Assembly (NCBI GenBank): GCA_045127535.1
Contig: JBGVQN010000060.1
Span: 1-42,261, forward strand
DNA from: UBA2942 sp045127535
Lineage (GTDB): Bacteria > Bacillota > Clostridia > Lachnospirales > Lachnospiraceae
Direction: 5' to 3'
DNA length: 42,261 bases
The notes beneath the pieces are model-generated. The model saw only the letters and a program-made list of their open reading frames with translations. It searched no databases and had not been told where the DNA came from. Below are positions 1 through 7,969 of the stretch, in pieces (the stretch's first letter is position 1; each line of letters begins with the position of its first letter). Position numbers and translations under genes: made by a program.

Positions 1-3
1 GGT

Positions 4-1803
4 TTATTCTGCAGCGGGAGCTTCCTCCACAACTGCAATGGAAAGTTCTTCCAACTGCTTGTCGTCAACAAGACCAGGTGCCTCTGTCATCAGACAGGAA
101 GCATCCTTTACCTTCGGGAATGCAATCACATCCCTGATGGAGTCTACCTGTGACATGAGCATTACCAGACGATCCAGGCCGTAAGCCAGTCCGCCGTGAG
201 GCGGTACGCCGTACTGGAATGCATTTAACAGGAAGCCAAAACGCTCATATGCAGACTCCTTGGTAAAGCCCAGCACTTCAAACATCTTTTCCTGTATGTC
301 GCTTTGATAGATTCGGATGGAGCCGCCGCCGATCTCGTTGCCATTTAATGTAATGTCATATGCCTTGGCACGTACACGACCCGGGTCAGTATCCAGATAC
401 TGCAGGTCTTCTTCCATTGGCATGGTAAATGGATGGTGCATTGCTACAAAGCGGTTTTCTTCCTCAGAATACTCCAGAAGCGGGAACTCTGTGATCCACA
501 GGAACTTGTATTCATCCTTCTTTAACAGATCCAGCTGCTTTGCCAGCTCCAGACGCAGAGCGCCCAGTACGCTCCATACCAGATTTCTCTTATCTGCAGC
601 AAAAAGCAGCAGGTCTCCCGGCTTGCCTTCCATGCGGGCTACGATGGCATCTAATTCCTCTGGCTGCATAAATTTTGCAAAGGAGGATTTGTAGGTGCCG
701 TCCGGATTGATGGACAGATATGCCAGACCTTTGGCACCGTAGCCCTTGGCAAAGTCTACCAATGCGTCGATCTTCTTTCTTGGCATTGCACCCTGTCCCT
801 CAGCATTGATACCGCGGACAGTGCCTCCTGCAGCCAGTGCATTTTTAAATACAGCAAACTCACAGTCTGCTACTACATCAGAAATATCCTTTAACTCCAT
901 GCCAAAACGCACATCCGGCTTGTCAGAGCCAAAACGATCCATGGCCTCCTGCCAGGTCATACGCTCTATTGGCAGCGGTACGTCTACACCAATACACTCT
1001 TTGAATAAATATGCCAGCATTCTTTCATTATAATCCAGCACATCATCAATATCCACAAAGGACAGCTCCATGTCGATCTGGGTAAACTCAGGCTGACGGT
1101 CTGCACGTAAGTCCTCGTCACGATAGCATCGTGCGATCTGGAAATATCTGTCGTATCCGGAACACATCAGCAGCTGCTTGTACAGCTGTGGTGACTGAGG
1201 CAGTGCATAAAAGCTGCCCGGATGGACACGGCTTGGCACCAGGTAATCTCTTGCCCCCTCCGGTGTACTCTTACACAGGGTCGGGGTCTCGATTTCCAAA
1301 AAGCCTTCTTCGCTTAAAAACTGACGCACCAATGTGGTCAGCTTGCTGCGGAGCATCAGGTTCTTCTGCAGCTCCGGACGGCGCAGGTCTAAGTAACGGT
1401 ACTTCAAACGCAGCTCATCCTTGGTGTTGATGCCGTCCTCGATTGGGAACGGGGGAGTCAGGGACTCAGAAAGGATCCGCAGATCCTCTGCCTTGATCTC
1501 AATGTCTCCGGTGGCCATATTTGGATTGACTGCACCATCACGCTTAGTGACCTCACCGGTTACCGCAATGACGAATTCACTTCTTAAAGTCCCTGCTTTT
1601 TCAAAATTGTCTGCACCAGCCTTGTCTGTATCAAATACGATCTGCAGCAGACCGGAGCGGTCACGCAGGTCAATGAAGATCAGACTGCCCAAATTTCTGC
1701 GCTTCTGCACCCAGCCCATTACGGTGACAGTCTGGCCAATATGTTGATTGGATACTTCTGTACATCTGTGGCTTCTTTTCAAGCCCTTCATAGATTCAGC
1801 CAT
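4..1803 (-). CDS. aspS: Aspartyl-tRNA synthetase
   Basis: Class II synthetase that charges tRNA-Asp in the cytoplasm. The 599-residue product has the N-terminal OB-fold anticodon domain (GWVQKRRNLGSLIFIDLRDR), the motif 2 region (RCYRDEDLRADRQPEFTQID), the bacterial GAD insertion around residues 290-420, and the C-terminal motif 3 GLAYGLDRLVML. The length is normal for bacterial AspRS. The ATG follows AGAGG at suitable spacing. It lies 48 bp downstream of hisS in the same direction, an arrangement common in Firmicutes, and is probably cotranscribed with it. No separate promoter is evident in the gap, which holds a perfect hairpin. Its own 3' flank lies outside the window. Confidence 0.98.
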   Translation of the reverse strand: MAESMKGLKRSHRCTEVSNQHIGQTVTVMGWVQKRRNLGSLIFIDLRDRSGLLQIVFDTDKAGADNFEKAGTLRSEFVIAVTGEVTKRDGAVNPNMATGDIEIKAEDLRILSESLTPPFPIEDGINTKDELRLKYRYLDLRRPELQKNLMLRSKLTTLVRQFLSEEGFLEIETPTLCKSTPEGARDYLVPSRVHPGSFYALPQSPQLYKQLLMCSGYDRYFQIARCYRDEDLRADRQPEFTQIDMELSFVDIDDVLDYNERMLAYLFKECIGVDVPLPIERMTWQEAMDRFGSDKPDVRFGMELKDISDVVADCEFAVFKNALAAGGTVRGINAEGQGAMPRKKIDALVDFAKGYGAKGLAYLSINPDGTYKSSFAKFMQPEELDAIVARMEGKPGDLLLFAADKRNLVWSVLGALRLELAKQLDLLKKDEYKFLWITEFPLLEYSEEENRFVAMHHPFTMPMEEDLQYLDTDPGRVRAKAYDITLNGNEIGGGSIRIYQSDIQEKMFEVLGFTKESAYERFGFLLNAFQYGVPPHGGLAYGLDRLVMLMSQVDSIRDVIAFPKVKDASCLMTEAPGLVDDKQLEELSIAVVEEAPAAE

Positions 1804-1826
1804 AAAAACCTCTATTCCAATTTTTA

Positions 1827-1847
1827 TAGGATACCACTGGTATCCTA
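1827..1847 (-). other. Intercistronic palindrome between hisS and aspS
   Basis: Perfect inverted repeat TAGGATACCA-c-TGGTATCCTA in the 48-bp hisS-aspS gap. On the minus strand it is followed by TAAAAATTGG, too weak a U-tract for a confident terminator. It could be a partial terminator, a processing site or a 3'-end stabiliser that tunes aspS relative to hisS. Confidence 0.6.
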
Positions 1848-1851
1848 CACC

Positions 1852-3111
1852 TTATTTTAACGGATTTTTGTAAAATTCCTTGAACTCAGTATAACCTTCT
1901 TCGATCAACTGGTTCTTCTGGAACTTTTTGTTCTTGTTCATCACAGATACCAGCACCTGTACGCCCTTGGCACGCTCTGCCTGTGCTTCCTTCATGACTG
2001 CACAAAGACGCTCGGTATCCATGCCCTTTTCTACCAGATATGCAACCTTGCCTGCTGCAGATGGTACCTGGTAATTCTGGTCTAACAGGATGGTGACAAT
2101 ACGCTCAAAGCCAATGGAGAATCCGCAGGCACAGGTCTGTACTCCTGTAAACTTACCTACCATCTCATCATAACGTCCGCCACCTGCAACGGAACCGCTG
2201 AAGCCTTCCATTTCGATTTCAAAAATGGTTCCGGTGTAGTAGGACATACCACGTACCAGAGTCGGGTCAAATACCAGACGGAAGGAGGCTTCTGTGGTCT
2301 GGCTGACGCAGTCCATGATCTCCTTCAGATTGGAGGCTGCATCTCCTTCAATGACTTCTCCTAACTTGTCCTTAATGTACAGGACACCATCTTCTGCTGC
2401 TTCCAACTCAGTAAACAGCGCCAGATACTTGTCTACAGACTCTGCTGCAAAGCCTGCTTCTTTCAGCTCATTTGCCACACCCTCTATGCCGATCTTGTCC
2501 ATCTTGTCCAGAATGATAAACACTTCATCAAACTGCTCCGGTGCAAAACCGCTGTACTCTGCCATAGCCTTTAAGATCCGGCGGTCATTGATGCGTACGG
2601 TAAAGCCGCTGAAGCCTACCTTGCCAAGCAATGTAGTTGTTGCCAGGATCAGCTCGATCTCTGCCATGTTGCTTGGGTCGCCTAAAATATCTATGTCGCA
2701 CTGATAGAACTGTCTGAATCTGCCCTTCTGTGGTCTGTCTGCACGCCATACCGGTCCGATCTGCAGCGCCTTGAAAGGCTTTGGCAGATTGGCTGCATTG
2801 TTTGCATAAAATCTGGATAAAGGCACAGTCAGGTCATAGCGCAGACCGCTGTCTGTCAGGTCGTTTTCTGTCTGGGCAGTCTCTAAGTTCAGCTTTTCAC
2901 CTCTCTTCATGATTTTGAAGATCAGCTTTTCATTTTCTCCGCCCTGCTTGTTGCTCAAATTGCCGATATTTTCTACACAGGGAGTCTCGATTCTGGTAAA
3001 TCCAAAGCCCTTGTAGGTCTCTGTAATCAGGCTGATCACATAATCACGTATCTGCATTTCTGCAGGCATAATATCTTTCATGCCGGTAACCGGCTTCTTT
3101 GTAAATGCCAT
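1852..3111 (-). CDS. hisS: Histidyl-tRNA synthetase
   Basis: Class II synthetase that charges tRNA-His. The 419-residue product shows motif 1 near residues 35-60, motif 2 (FKALQIGPVWRADRPQKGRFRQF), the HisA-type motif LVRGMSYYTGTIFE and motif 3 AGGGRYDEMVGKF. A C-terminal anticodon-binding domain covers about residues 330-419. The ATG is preceded by TGGAGAAACACCT. It is first of the hisS-aspS pair, with a good promoter about 110 bp upstream. The leader of about 100 nt is too short for a T-box and I see no T-box antiterminator consensus, so control by uncharged tRNA is not supported here. Confidence 0.98.
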   Translation of the reverse strand: MAFTKKPVTGMKDIMPAEMQIRDYVISLITETYKGFGFTRIETPCVENIGNLSNKQGGENEKLIFKIMKRGEKLNLETAQTENDLTDSGLRYDLTVPLSRFYANNAANLPKPFKALQIGPVWRADRPQKGRFRQFYQCDIDILGDPSNMAEIELILATTTLLGKVGFSGFTVRINDRRILKAMAEYSGFAPEQFDEVFIILDKMDKIGIEGVANELKEAGFAAESVDKYLALFTELEAAEDGVLYIKDKLGEVIEGDAASNLKEIMDCVSQTTEASFRLVFDPTLVRGMSYYTGTIFEIEMEGFSGSVAGGGRYDEMVGKFTGVQTCACGFSIGFERIVTILLDQNYQVPSAAGKVAYLVEKGMDTERLCAVMKEAQAERAKGVQVLVSVMNKNKKFQKNQLIEEGYTEFKEFYKNPLK

Positions 3112-3220
3112 AGGTGTTTCTCCATTCTTTCTTTCTCTGAGGGCGGCAGGGACTGTCCTGATTTTGTAGCACGGAGCGTTTTTTGACCAAGCCCATACAC
3201 GGCTGCCACTTCAATTTTTC

Positions 3221-3249
3221 ATTATAAACAAAAACCCTGCAAATTGCAA
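3221..3249 (-). promoter_or_regulatory. Sigma-A promoter for hisS-aspS
   Basis: On the minus strand: -35 TTGCAA (3244-3249), 17-bp spacer, -10 TATAAT (3221-3226). The start point is expected near 3214, giving a leader of about 100 nt before the hisS ATG. It begins just past the end of hairpin element A. Confidence 0.75.
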
Positions 3250-3271
3250 TCAGTTCCAGGGGTTCGGTGTG

Positions 3272-3576
3272 ATAATTTTGTAGTCCTTGAAGCAAACTGC
3301 CACTTGCCGCAGGAGTAGACACAGGCTATACAGATAGACAGAGGCAGATCGTTTTACGCAGGACACGCTCTCGCTTCGGTGAAAACGCAGCGGATTCTAA
3401 GGTGTCAGACAGCAAATGCAGCCACAAGCATGCTTGCAGCTGCATTTGCTGTCTGACGCCTAAGAACCGGCGTTTTCAAGAGTCCTGCTTAAAAACGATC
3501 TGCCTCTGCCCATCTGCATAGCCTGTGCCCACTCCTGCTGCAAATGGCGGTATTGCTCCAAGGGCTACAAAATTAT
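3272..3576 (-). repeat. Long-hairpin element, copy A (305 bp, motif on minus strand)
   Basis: A nearly continuous inverted repeat: 3272-3353 pairs with 3492-3576, the core 3355-3393 pairs with 3467-3491, and 3401-3425 pairs with 3434-3457 around a short loop. On the minus strand the core is AAGCAGGACTCTTGAAAACG plus CCGG on the 5' side, and CCGCTGCGTTTTC then ACCGAAGCGAGAGCG on the 3' side, so the 3' side carries an unpaired insert. The same core occurs in copies B (7096-7260) and C (7680-7957). Imperfections in the arms are mostly G-U pairs if the minus strand is transcribed (7, against 3 for the plus strand), suggesting an RNA read from the minus strand. It lies between the 3603-4010 gene and the hisS promoter. 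I do not recognise the family. Confidence 0.85.
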
Positions 3577-3602
3577 GACTGTTTCCATGAAAATGAACTA
3601 TT

Positions 3603-4010
3603 TCACACTTTTTCTTCAATCCGCTTCACTACACACATTGTTGCGGATCCAGTTAATTTATAACAGGAAGCAGAAGAAAAATATTTTGTTGTACATCCTT
3701 TTGGAAAAATTTTCTGTACTGTAGGTAAATACCCAAATGGTTCAAGTACCGTTTTTACCATTCTTCCTATAACAGTTCGAGTAAATGGATCCCTTAAATC
3801 AATTGCTGGATTCTGCAATCTATCAAAATATATTTCCACATCAGAAACACAACCTGCAAGTGCTGGTTTTCCTCTTTCTGCAAAATCTATCATTTTGATA
3901 ATATTGCTGTCCTCATTCAATAAATCAAAAAGAGCCTTTGCATCTGAATTAGATGCAAATTTTGAACAATTCGGGTTTGCCAAAAGAAAATCATTATAAG
4001 TAGCTTTCAT
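3603..4010 (-). CDS. Hypothetical protein, 135 aa, unrecognised
   Basis: I do not recognise this protein. I place the start at the second in-frame ATG (product begins MKATYNDFLL) because it directly follows a strong TGGAGGGTGAC site; the ATG ten codons upstream has no such site. The product is soluble, with no signal peptide or membrane segment, and has five scattered Cys but no CxxC pair. Mixed charged and hydrophobic stretches suggest a small globular or helical domain. It has its own strong promoter with a palindrome over the -10 box, so it appears to be a single-gene regulated unit. It is followed by hairpin element A. A role as a small accessory or stress protein is possible but unsupported. 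Confidence 0.75.
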   Translation of the reverse strand: MKATYNDFLLANPNCSKFASNSDAKALFDLLNEDSNIIKMIDFAERGKPALAGCVSDVEIYFDRLQNPAIDLRDPFTRTVIGRMVKTVLEPFGYLPTVQKIFPKGCTTKYFSSASCYKLTGSATMCVVKRIEEKV

Positions 4011-4061
4011 GTCACCCTCCACGCATTTATTTTTAGCCATTTATTTTTAATGGTCTAAAAA

Positions 4062-4091
4062 GAGTATACTCCACGCCTATCACTTTGTCAA
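4062..4091 (-). promoter_or_regulatory. Promoter of the hypothetical gene, with palindrome over the -10
   Basis: Minus strand: -35 TTGACA (4086-4091), 17-bp spacer, -10 TATACT (4063-4068). The -10 lies inside the perfect 10-bp palindrome GAGTATACTC (4062-4071), which could bind a repressor. Start point expected near 4056, close to the gene. Confidence 0.75.
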
Positions 4092-4195
4092 TATTATTTT
4101 CAATTTTATATAATATTTTTAGCGCATTTTCTCTCAACCACCTTATTCGTATTCATGATTTACACGCCACTTTATCTTTTGTATATCACCATCCA

Positions 4196-4295
4196 TCAAA
4201 AACAGAAATTCCCCACTTTAGTTCTTTTATATATAAAACACCCGCGCACAAATTCTGGGCATAATCACATATAAAGAACCCGAAGTGGGGAATTC
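4196..4295 (-). terminator. Long hairpin terminator after the metal-efflux operon
   Basis: AATTCCCCACTT (4207-4218) pairs perfectly with AAGTGGGGAATT (4283-4294). Inside it GTTCTTTTATAT (4221-4232) pairs with ATATAAAGAAC (4269-4279), and there is a smaller inner GCCC/GGGT pairing. On the minus strand the stem is followed by TTTCTGTTTTTGATGG. It starts about 20 bp after the P-type ATPase stop codon, so it most likely ends that transcript. Confidence 0.75.
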
Positions 4296-4313
4296 CATCC
4301 TTATTCCAATAAA

Positions 4314-6185
4314 TTATAATTGTTTCGTATTTAACGCCCTTGTGGCATTTAATACTGCAAGTACCATAACTCCTACGTCTGCGAAGATAGCTGTCCACAT
4401 ACCGGCAAGACCCAATGCACCTAAGACCAGGCAGACTCCCTTGACAGCCAGCGCCCCTATGATGTTTTGGTATACGATGCGTAAGGTTTTTCTGGAGATC
4501 TTGATGGCAAGGGCGATCTTGGCAGGGTCGTCGTCCATCAGGACGATGTCAGCAGCCTCAATGGCTGCATCGGAGCCCAATGCACCCATGGCGATACCAA
4601 TGTCAGCTCTGGAGAGGACCGGGGCATCATTGATGCCGTCGCCTACAAATGCCAGTTTTTCTTTCCTGCCTTTTTGGGTCAGCAATTCTTCTACGATGGT
4701 CACCTTATCTCCCGGTAACAGCTCACTATGTACCTTGGTAATGCCCAGCTCTGCTGCCACAGCGTTGGCTGCTTTTTCTGCGTCACCGGTCAGCATAACA
4801 ATGTTTTTTACACCGGATTTTTTCAGCTCAGCCACTGCGGTTTTGGCTGTTGGCTTGAGCATGTCAGAGATCAGGATGTAGCCTTTGTATGCCCCATCTG
4901 CTGCTACATGGATTACAGTACCTACCTTTGCCGGAGCCTCTACAGCTGCAATTCCCACTGCTGCCATCAGCTTCTGGTTACCGGCAGCTACCTGTCTGCC
5001 GTCTACCAGAGCAGTAACGCCCTTACCGCTGTGTTCCTGCGCCTGGGTCACACGCTGGGTGTCTATGTCCTGTCCATAAGCTTCCTTCAGGCTGCGGCTG
5101 ATCGGGTGGTTGGAGTAGCACTCTGCCAGAGCAGCAAGCATCAGCAGTTCTTCTTGTGCGCCACTGACAGGGCAGATCTCAGCAACTTCAAATACACCCT
5201 TGGTCAGGGTACCGGTCTTGTCGCACACCAGATAACCGGTTTCTGCCAGGGCTTCCAGATAATTGGAGCCTTTCACCAGGATACCTCTGGCAGATGCTCC
5301 TCCAATGCCTCCAAAAAAGCTTAACGGGATGGAGATCACCAGGGCGCACGGACAGCTGATGACCAGAAAGGTCAAGGCTCTGTTGATCCACTGTGACCAC
5401 AATGGAGGCTGCCCCATCAGCAGCAGTACCAGCGGTGGAATCACTGCCAGCACCAATGCACCATAGCATACTGCCGGAGTATAGTAGCGGGCAAATTTGG
5501 TGATAAAATTCTCAGATCTGGACTTGCGCATACTGGATTCTTCTACCAGCTCCAGGATCTTGGAGACAGTAGAATCCTCAAATGCCTTGGTGGTACGGAT
5601 TTTCAGCACACCGGACATGTTGATACAGCCGCTGATGACAGTATCTCCTGCCTTGGCATCCCTTGGCAGGCTCTCTCCGGTCAGGGCGCTGGTATTTAAC
5701 ACAGAGGTTCCTTCTATTATAATACCGTCGATAGGGATCTTCTCACCAGGCTGGACAAGGATGATGGAGCCTTCTGCTACCTCCTCCGGGTCTACCTGCT
5801 CAATATGGCCGTCGACTTCAATGTTGGCATATTCCGGGCAGATGTCCATCAGCTCTGTAATGTTTTTCCGGCTTTTGCCTACAGCATAGCTCTGGAACAG
5901 TTCTCCGATCTGGTAAAACAGCATTACCGCTACGCCCTCTGCATATTCTCCCAAAAGCATGGCGCCCACAGTGGCTACCGCCATCAGGAAATTTTCATCA
6001 AATACTTCTCCATGAATGATACCCAATACTGCTTCTTTCAGAATATCATATCCAATGACAAAATAGGGGATCAGATATAATCCTGCTTTCACCCACTGAT
6101 TCTCTACCGGCGCCAATACTGCTGCTACTAACAATACTGCTGCCAGAATAATACGATACAATACTTTTTTCTGCTTTTTATTCAT
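4314..6185 (-). CDS. cadA: P1B-type heavy-metal-transporting ATPase (Zn/Cd/Co exporter type)
   Basis: Membrane pump that exports soft divalent metals using ATP. Motifs in the 623-aa product: actuator TGES (169-172), metal-site CPC (278-280) in LVISCPCALVIS, phosphorylated Asp322 in DKTGTLT, the HP motif in SNHPISRS near 359, and GDGINDAP near 515. SCPCAL favours Zn/Cd/Pb/Co over Cu, which normally has further Cys/Asn/Tyr signatures. The usual N-terminal HMA domain is absent; a separate 72-aa HMA protein is encoded just upstream. I chose the ATG giving MNKKQKK because GGATGGAGAAG precedes it; a longer in-frame start 45 bp upstream lacks such a site. The operon starts with an ArsR-type sensor. 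Exact metal specificity is inferred. Confidence 0.93.
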   Translation of the reverse strand: MNKKQKKVLYRIILAAVLLVAAVLAPVENQWVKAGLYLIPYFVIGYDILKEAVLGIIHGEVFDENFLMAVATVGAMLLGEYAEGVAVMLFYQIGELFQSYAVGKSRKNITELMDICPEYANIEVDGHIEQVDPEEVAEGSIILVQPGEKIPIDGIIIEGTSVLNTSALTGESLPRDAKAGDTVISGCINMSGVLKIRTTKAFEDSTVSKILELVEESSMRKSRSENFITKFARYYTPAVCYGALVLAVIPPLVLLLMGQPPLWSQWINRALTFLVISCPCALVISIPLSFFGGIGGASARGILVKGSNYLEALAETGYLVCDKTGTLTKGVFEVAEICPVSGAQEELLMLAALAECYSNHPISRSLKEAYGQDIDTQRVTQAQEHSGKGVTALVDGRQVAAGNQKLMAAVGIAAVEAPAKVGTVIHVAADGAYKGYILISDMLKPTAKTAVAELKKSGVKNIVMLTGDAEKAANAVAAELGITKVHSELLPGDKVTIVEELLTQKGRKEKLAFVGDGINDAPVLSRADIGIAMGALGSDAAIEAADIVLMDDDPAKIALAIKISRKTLRIVYQNIIGALAVKGVCLVLGALGLAGMWTAIFADVGVMVLAVLNATRALNTKQL

Positions 6186-6290
6186 ATGCTTCTCCATCCT
6201 GCTGCCCGACTGCTGCACCCAGAACACCACGCCGGGTCCTGCCTGCAGCCTGCATATCGGGCAATTTACTGATCTGATTTCTCAACCATT

Positions 6291-6509
6291 TTACAGATAG
6301 ATCTCACAGTCTGACTCTACACGCTTGCAGGCCTTTAAAACCTCCTGCATAACAGCATCTACATCAGCACCCTCTGCAAACTCTATACGCATTTTCTGAG
6401 GCATAAATGCAACCGTTGCATCTACTACGCCTGCCACCTTTTTGGCAGCATCCTCCATCTTACCTGCACATACTGCACAATCCACTTCAATCTTATAAGT
6501 CTTCTTCAT
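6291..6509 (-). CDS. Free-standing HMA-domain metal-binding protein
   Basis: A 72-residue protein consisting of one heavy-metal-associated ferredoxin-like domain. The metal site is DCAVCAGKME, with Cys11 and Cys14 as the CxxC pair. The family moves metal ions to P-type ATPases or forms their N-terminal regulatory domain. The downstream ATPase lacks this domain, so this protein probably supplies it in trans. The Asp before the first Cys is typical of Zn/Cd-type HMA domains (DCxxC), whereas copper chaperones usually have MxCxxC. Ribosome site AAGGATCAAGGAT. Gaps of about 105 bp to the ATPase and 176 bp to the sensor contain small imperfect hairpins only. Confidence 0.9.
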   Translation of the reverse strand: MKKTYKIEVDCAVCAGKMEDAAKKVAGVVDATVAFMPQKMRIEFAEGADVDAVMQEVLKACKRVESDCEIYL

Positions 6510-6685
6510 ATCCTTGATCCTTTCTAAAGCCTTCTGCCCACAGGCAGTTTCCTGCTTCCTATACTAAAATATATTTTTGCTTCGCTGAGATCGTGTATCT
6601 CTTACAGCATCCCAATCCCAGCTGGCTCCTGTGCCTGCGCCCCCAGTGTGAAAGGTGCCGGGAACCATGTCCACATGTCCTCCTG

Positions 6686-7036
6686 TTACTCCTCCACATG
6701 CTCCATACCCATACCAATAATGGTGCGGACATGATCATCTGCAAGGGAATAAAAAATAATCTTTCCGTCTCTGCGGAATCTCACCAGCTTGGCATCCTTT
6801 AACACTCGCAGCTGATGGCTCACAGAGGACTGGCTCATATCTAACAGCTGCGCCAGGTCTCCTACGCAAAGCTCACTTTCCCACAAAGCATACAAGATCT
6901 TGATCCTGGTAGAATCCCCAAAGACCTTAAACAGATCTGCCAGCTCATACAACACCTCATCATCCGGCAGCTGCTCAAGTACCTGACGGACAATATCCTC
7001 ATGGGCAGCCAAAAATTCTCCAGTTGTTTCTCCCAT
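6686..7036 (-). CDS. ArsR/SmtB-family metal-sensing repressor
   Basis: Winged-helix repressor of 116 aa that releases DNA on binding metal. The HTH is ELCVGDLAQLLDMSQSSVSH followed by QLRVLKDAKLV, then the wing RRDGKIIFYSL. The helix-5 metal site DxH...HxxE is visible in DDHVRTIIGMGMEHVEE, the SmtB/CzrA pattern used for Zn, Co or Cd. The helix-3 CxC pair of CadC is reduced to a single Cys (ELCVGD), so sensing at helix 5 is more likely. The ATG follows AAAGGAGG with 8-nt spacing; a longer ORF reaches into hairpin element B and is not a credible start. First gene of the sensor, HMA and ATPase operon, read from a promoter more than 400 bp upstream. Confidence 0.93.
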   Translation of the reverse strand: MGETTGEFLAAHEDIVRQVLEQLPDDEVLYELADLFKVFGDSTRIKILYALWESELCVGDLAQLLDMSQSSVSHQLRVLKDAKLVRFRRDGKIIFYSLADDHVRTIIGMGMEHVEE

Positions 7037-7095
7037 ATTGTGCGCCTCCTTTCCATCTTTGATCGAATAGGTGATTGCGAAACATATTAACGGAC

Positions 7096-7260
7096 GCTTT
7101 GTGAAGTGCCTGTCAGAAAATATTTTCACGCAGGCACGCTCTCGCTTCGGTAAAAACGCAGCGGTACTAATAAATTTTGCGCCTGTGGCACAAAATTTAA
7201 AGGACCGGCGTTTTTAAGAGCCTGCTTAGAAAACATTTTCTGACAGGCACTTCACAAAGC
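7096..7260 (-). repeat. Long-hairpin element, copy B (165 bp, motif on minus strand)
   Basis: Outer arms 7096-7126 and 7230-7260 are complementary over about 31 bp with a single G-U. The core is 7128-7164 (3' side on the minus strand) and 7205-7228 (5' side), and a short apical stem AAATTTTG/GCC closes on a 3-base loop. The core bases match copies A and C (CTCTT, AAAACGCCGG, CCGCTGCGTTTT, ACCGAAGCGAGAGCG), while the arms are unrelated in sequence. Both imperfect pairs are G-U if the minus strand is transcribed. It lies in the long leader of the metal-efflux operon, 60 bp before the ArsR start codon. Confidence 0.85.
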
Positions 7261-7324
7261 TGATGTTGAATACAGTTTCTTGCAATGACTTCTCAAAGCT
7301 GATATTGAATATGGTTTTGCAATT
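7249..7324 (-). repeat. Two tandem direct repeats next to hairpin element B
   Basis: Unit 1 (7249-7287) and unit 2 (7288-7323) share ACTTC-CAAAGCTGAT, TTGAATA and TTTGCAAT with a few substitutions. The left end of unit 1 is also the right outer arm of element B. A related short match, ATTGCGAAAC followed by RTATTA, occurs on both sides of the element at 7074 and 7344. Together they suggest local duplication around element B. Confidence 0.65.
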
Positions 7325-7426
7325 ATCTATCTGTAATAGTAGGAAATTGCGAAACGTATTATCGCTTCCTAAATTGATACACCCTCTGCTATCTCTGGAA
7401 GATACACAGGCAGCAGAAGTTTTTAA

Positions 7427-7478
7427 ATATGTTTAATTGTTCATATGTTATTTTAATCATATATATGGCACTTGTCAA
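7427..7478 (-). promoter_or_regulatory. Promoter and ArsR-type operator of the metal-efflux operon
   Basis: Minus strand: -35 TTGACA (7473-7478), 17-bp spacer, -10 TAAAAT (7450-7455). Directly downstream, over the expected start point, is ATATGAACAATTAAACATAT (7427-7446). It has outer ATATG/CATAT arms and the half-site ATATGAACA, which resembles SmtB/CzrA-type operators as I recall them. The transcript would have a leader of about 405 nt carrying the tandem repeats and element B before arsR. Confidence 0.7.
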
Positions 7479-7679
7479 GCACTTTTATCAAAATATTGAA
7501 ACAAACTTGATCCGCTGCAACTATACCACTCCATCCAAACACTTTCTGCCAACCATTTCCAAAGCCTGCTGTTACACAAAACACATGTTTACACAAAGGA
7601 TACGATCCCATTCCACAAAATAGAAAGTGATCCGCACCCATCCTCTACCGCACCTCCAGGACTTTGCTTACAATCATGA

Positions 7680-7957
7680 TGCCCCACAATGCTTTGGCAG
7701 TAGGAGATCCGGGCTGTATTGCAGGGGGCGGCAGATCGTTTGTAAGCAAGGCTCTTGAAAACGCCGGTTCTTAGGTTTCGAAGTATAACACAACAGGTGC
7801 AGCAGAAAGTTTACATTCTGCTGCACCTGTTGTGTTATATTTCGAAATCTTAGAATCCGCTGCGTTTTCACCGAAGCGAGAGCGGGCCCTGTGTCAAACG
7901 ATCTGCCGCCCCCTGCAATACAGCCCGGATCTCCTGCTGCCAAAGCATTGTGGGGCA
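7680..7957 (+). repeat. Long-hairpin element, copy C (278 bp, motif on plus strand)
   Basis: Outer arms 7680-7741 and 7896-7957 are complementary over about 62 bp with one G-U. The core is 7743-7767 (5' side) and 7857-7894 (3' side). The apical arms 7775-7806 and 7818-7849 pair over about 30 bp with one G-U and a 12-base loop. The core is the same as in A and B but in the opposite orientation. Both wobbles are G-U on the plus strand, the strand carrying the motif. The arm next to the core reads GCGGCAGATCGTT here and GAGGCAGATCGTT in A, and the partner strand changes with it (CCGC versus CCTC), a compensatory change. It lies between the zinc-ribbon gene and the metal-operon promoter. Confidence 0.85.
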
Positions 7958-7969
7958 CTTCCAATTGAT

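Noticed and set aside
3112..3214. T-box riboswitch upstream of hisS
   Set aside because: The leader is only about 100 nt and has no recognisable antiterminator consensus or specifier stem.
3272..3576. CRISPR array
   Set aside because: The repeats are inverted arms of one hairpin and distant family copies, not short direct repeats with spacers.
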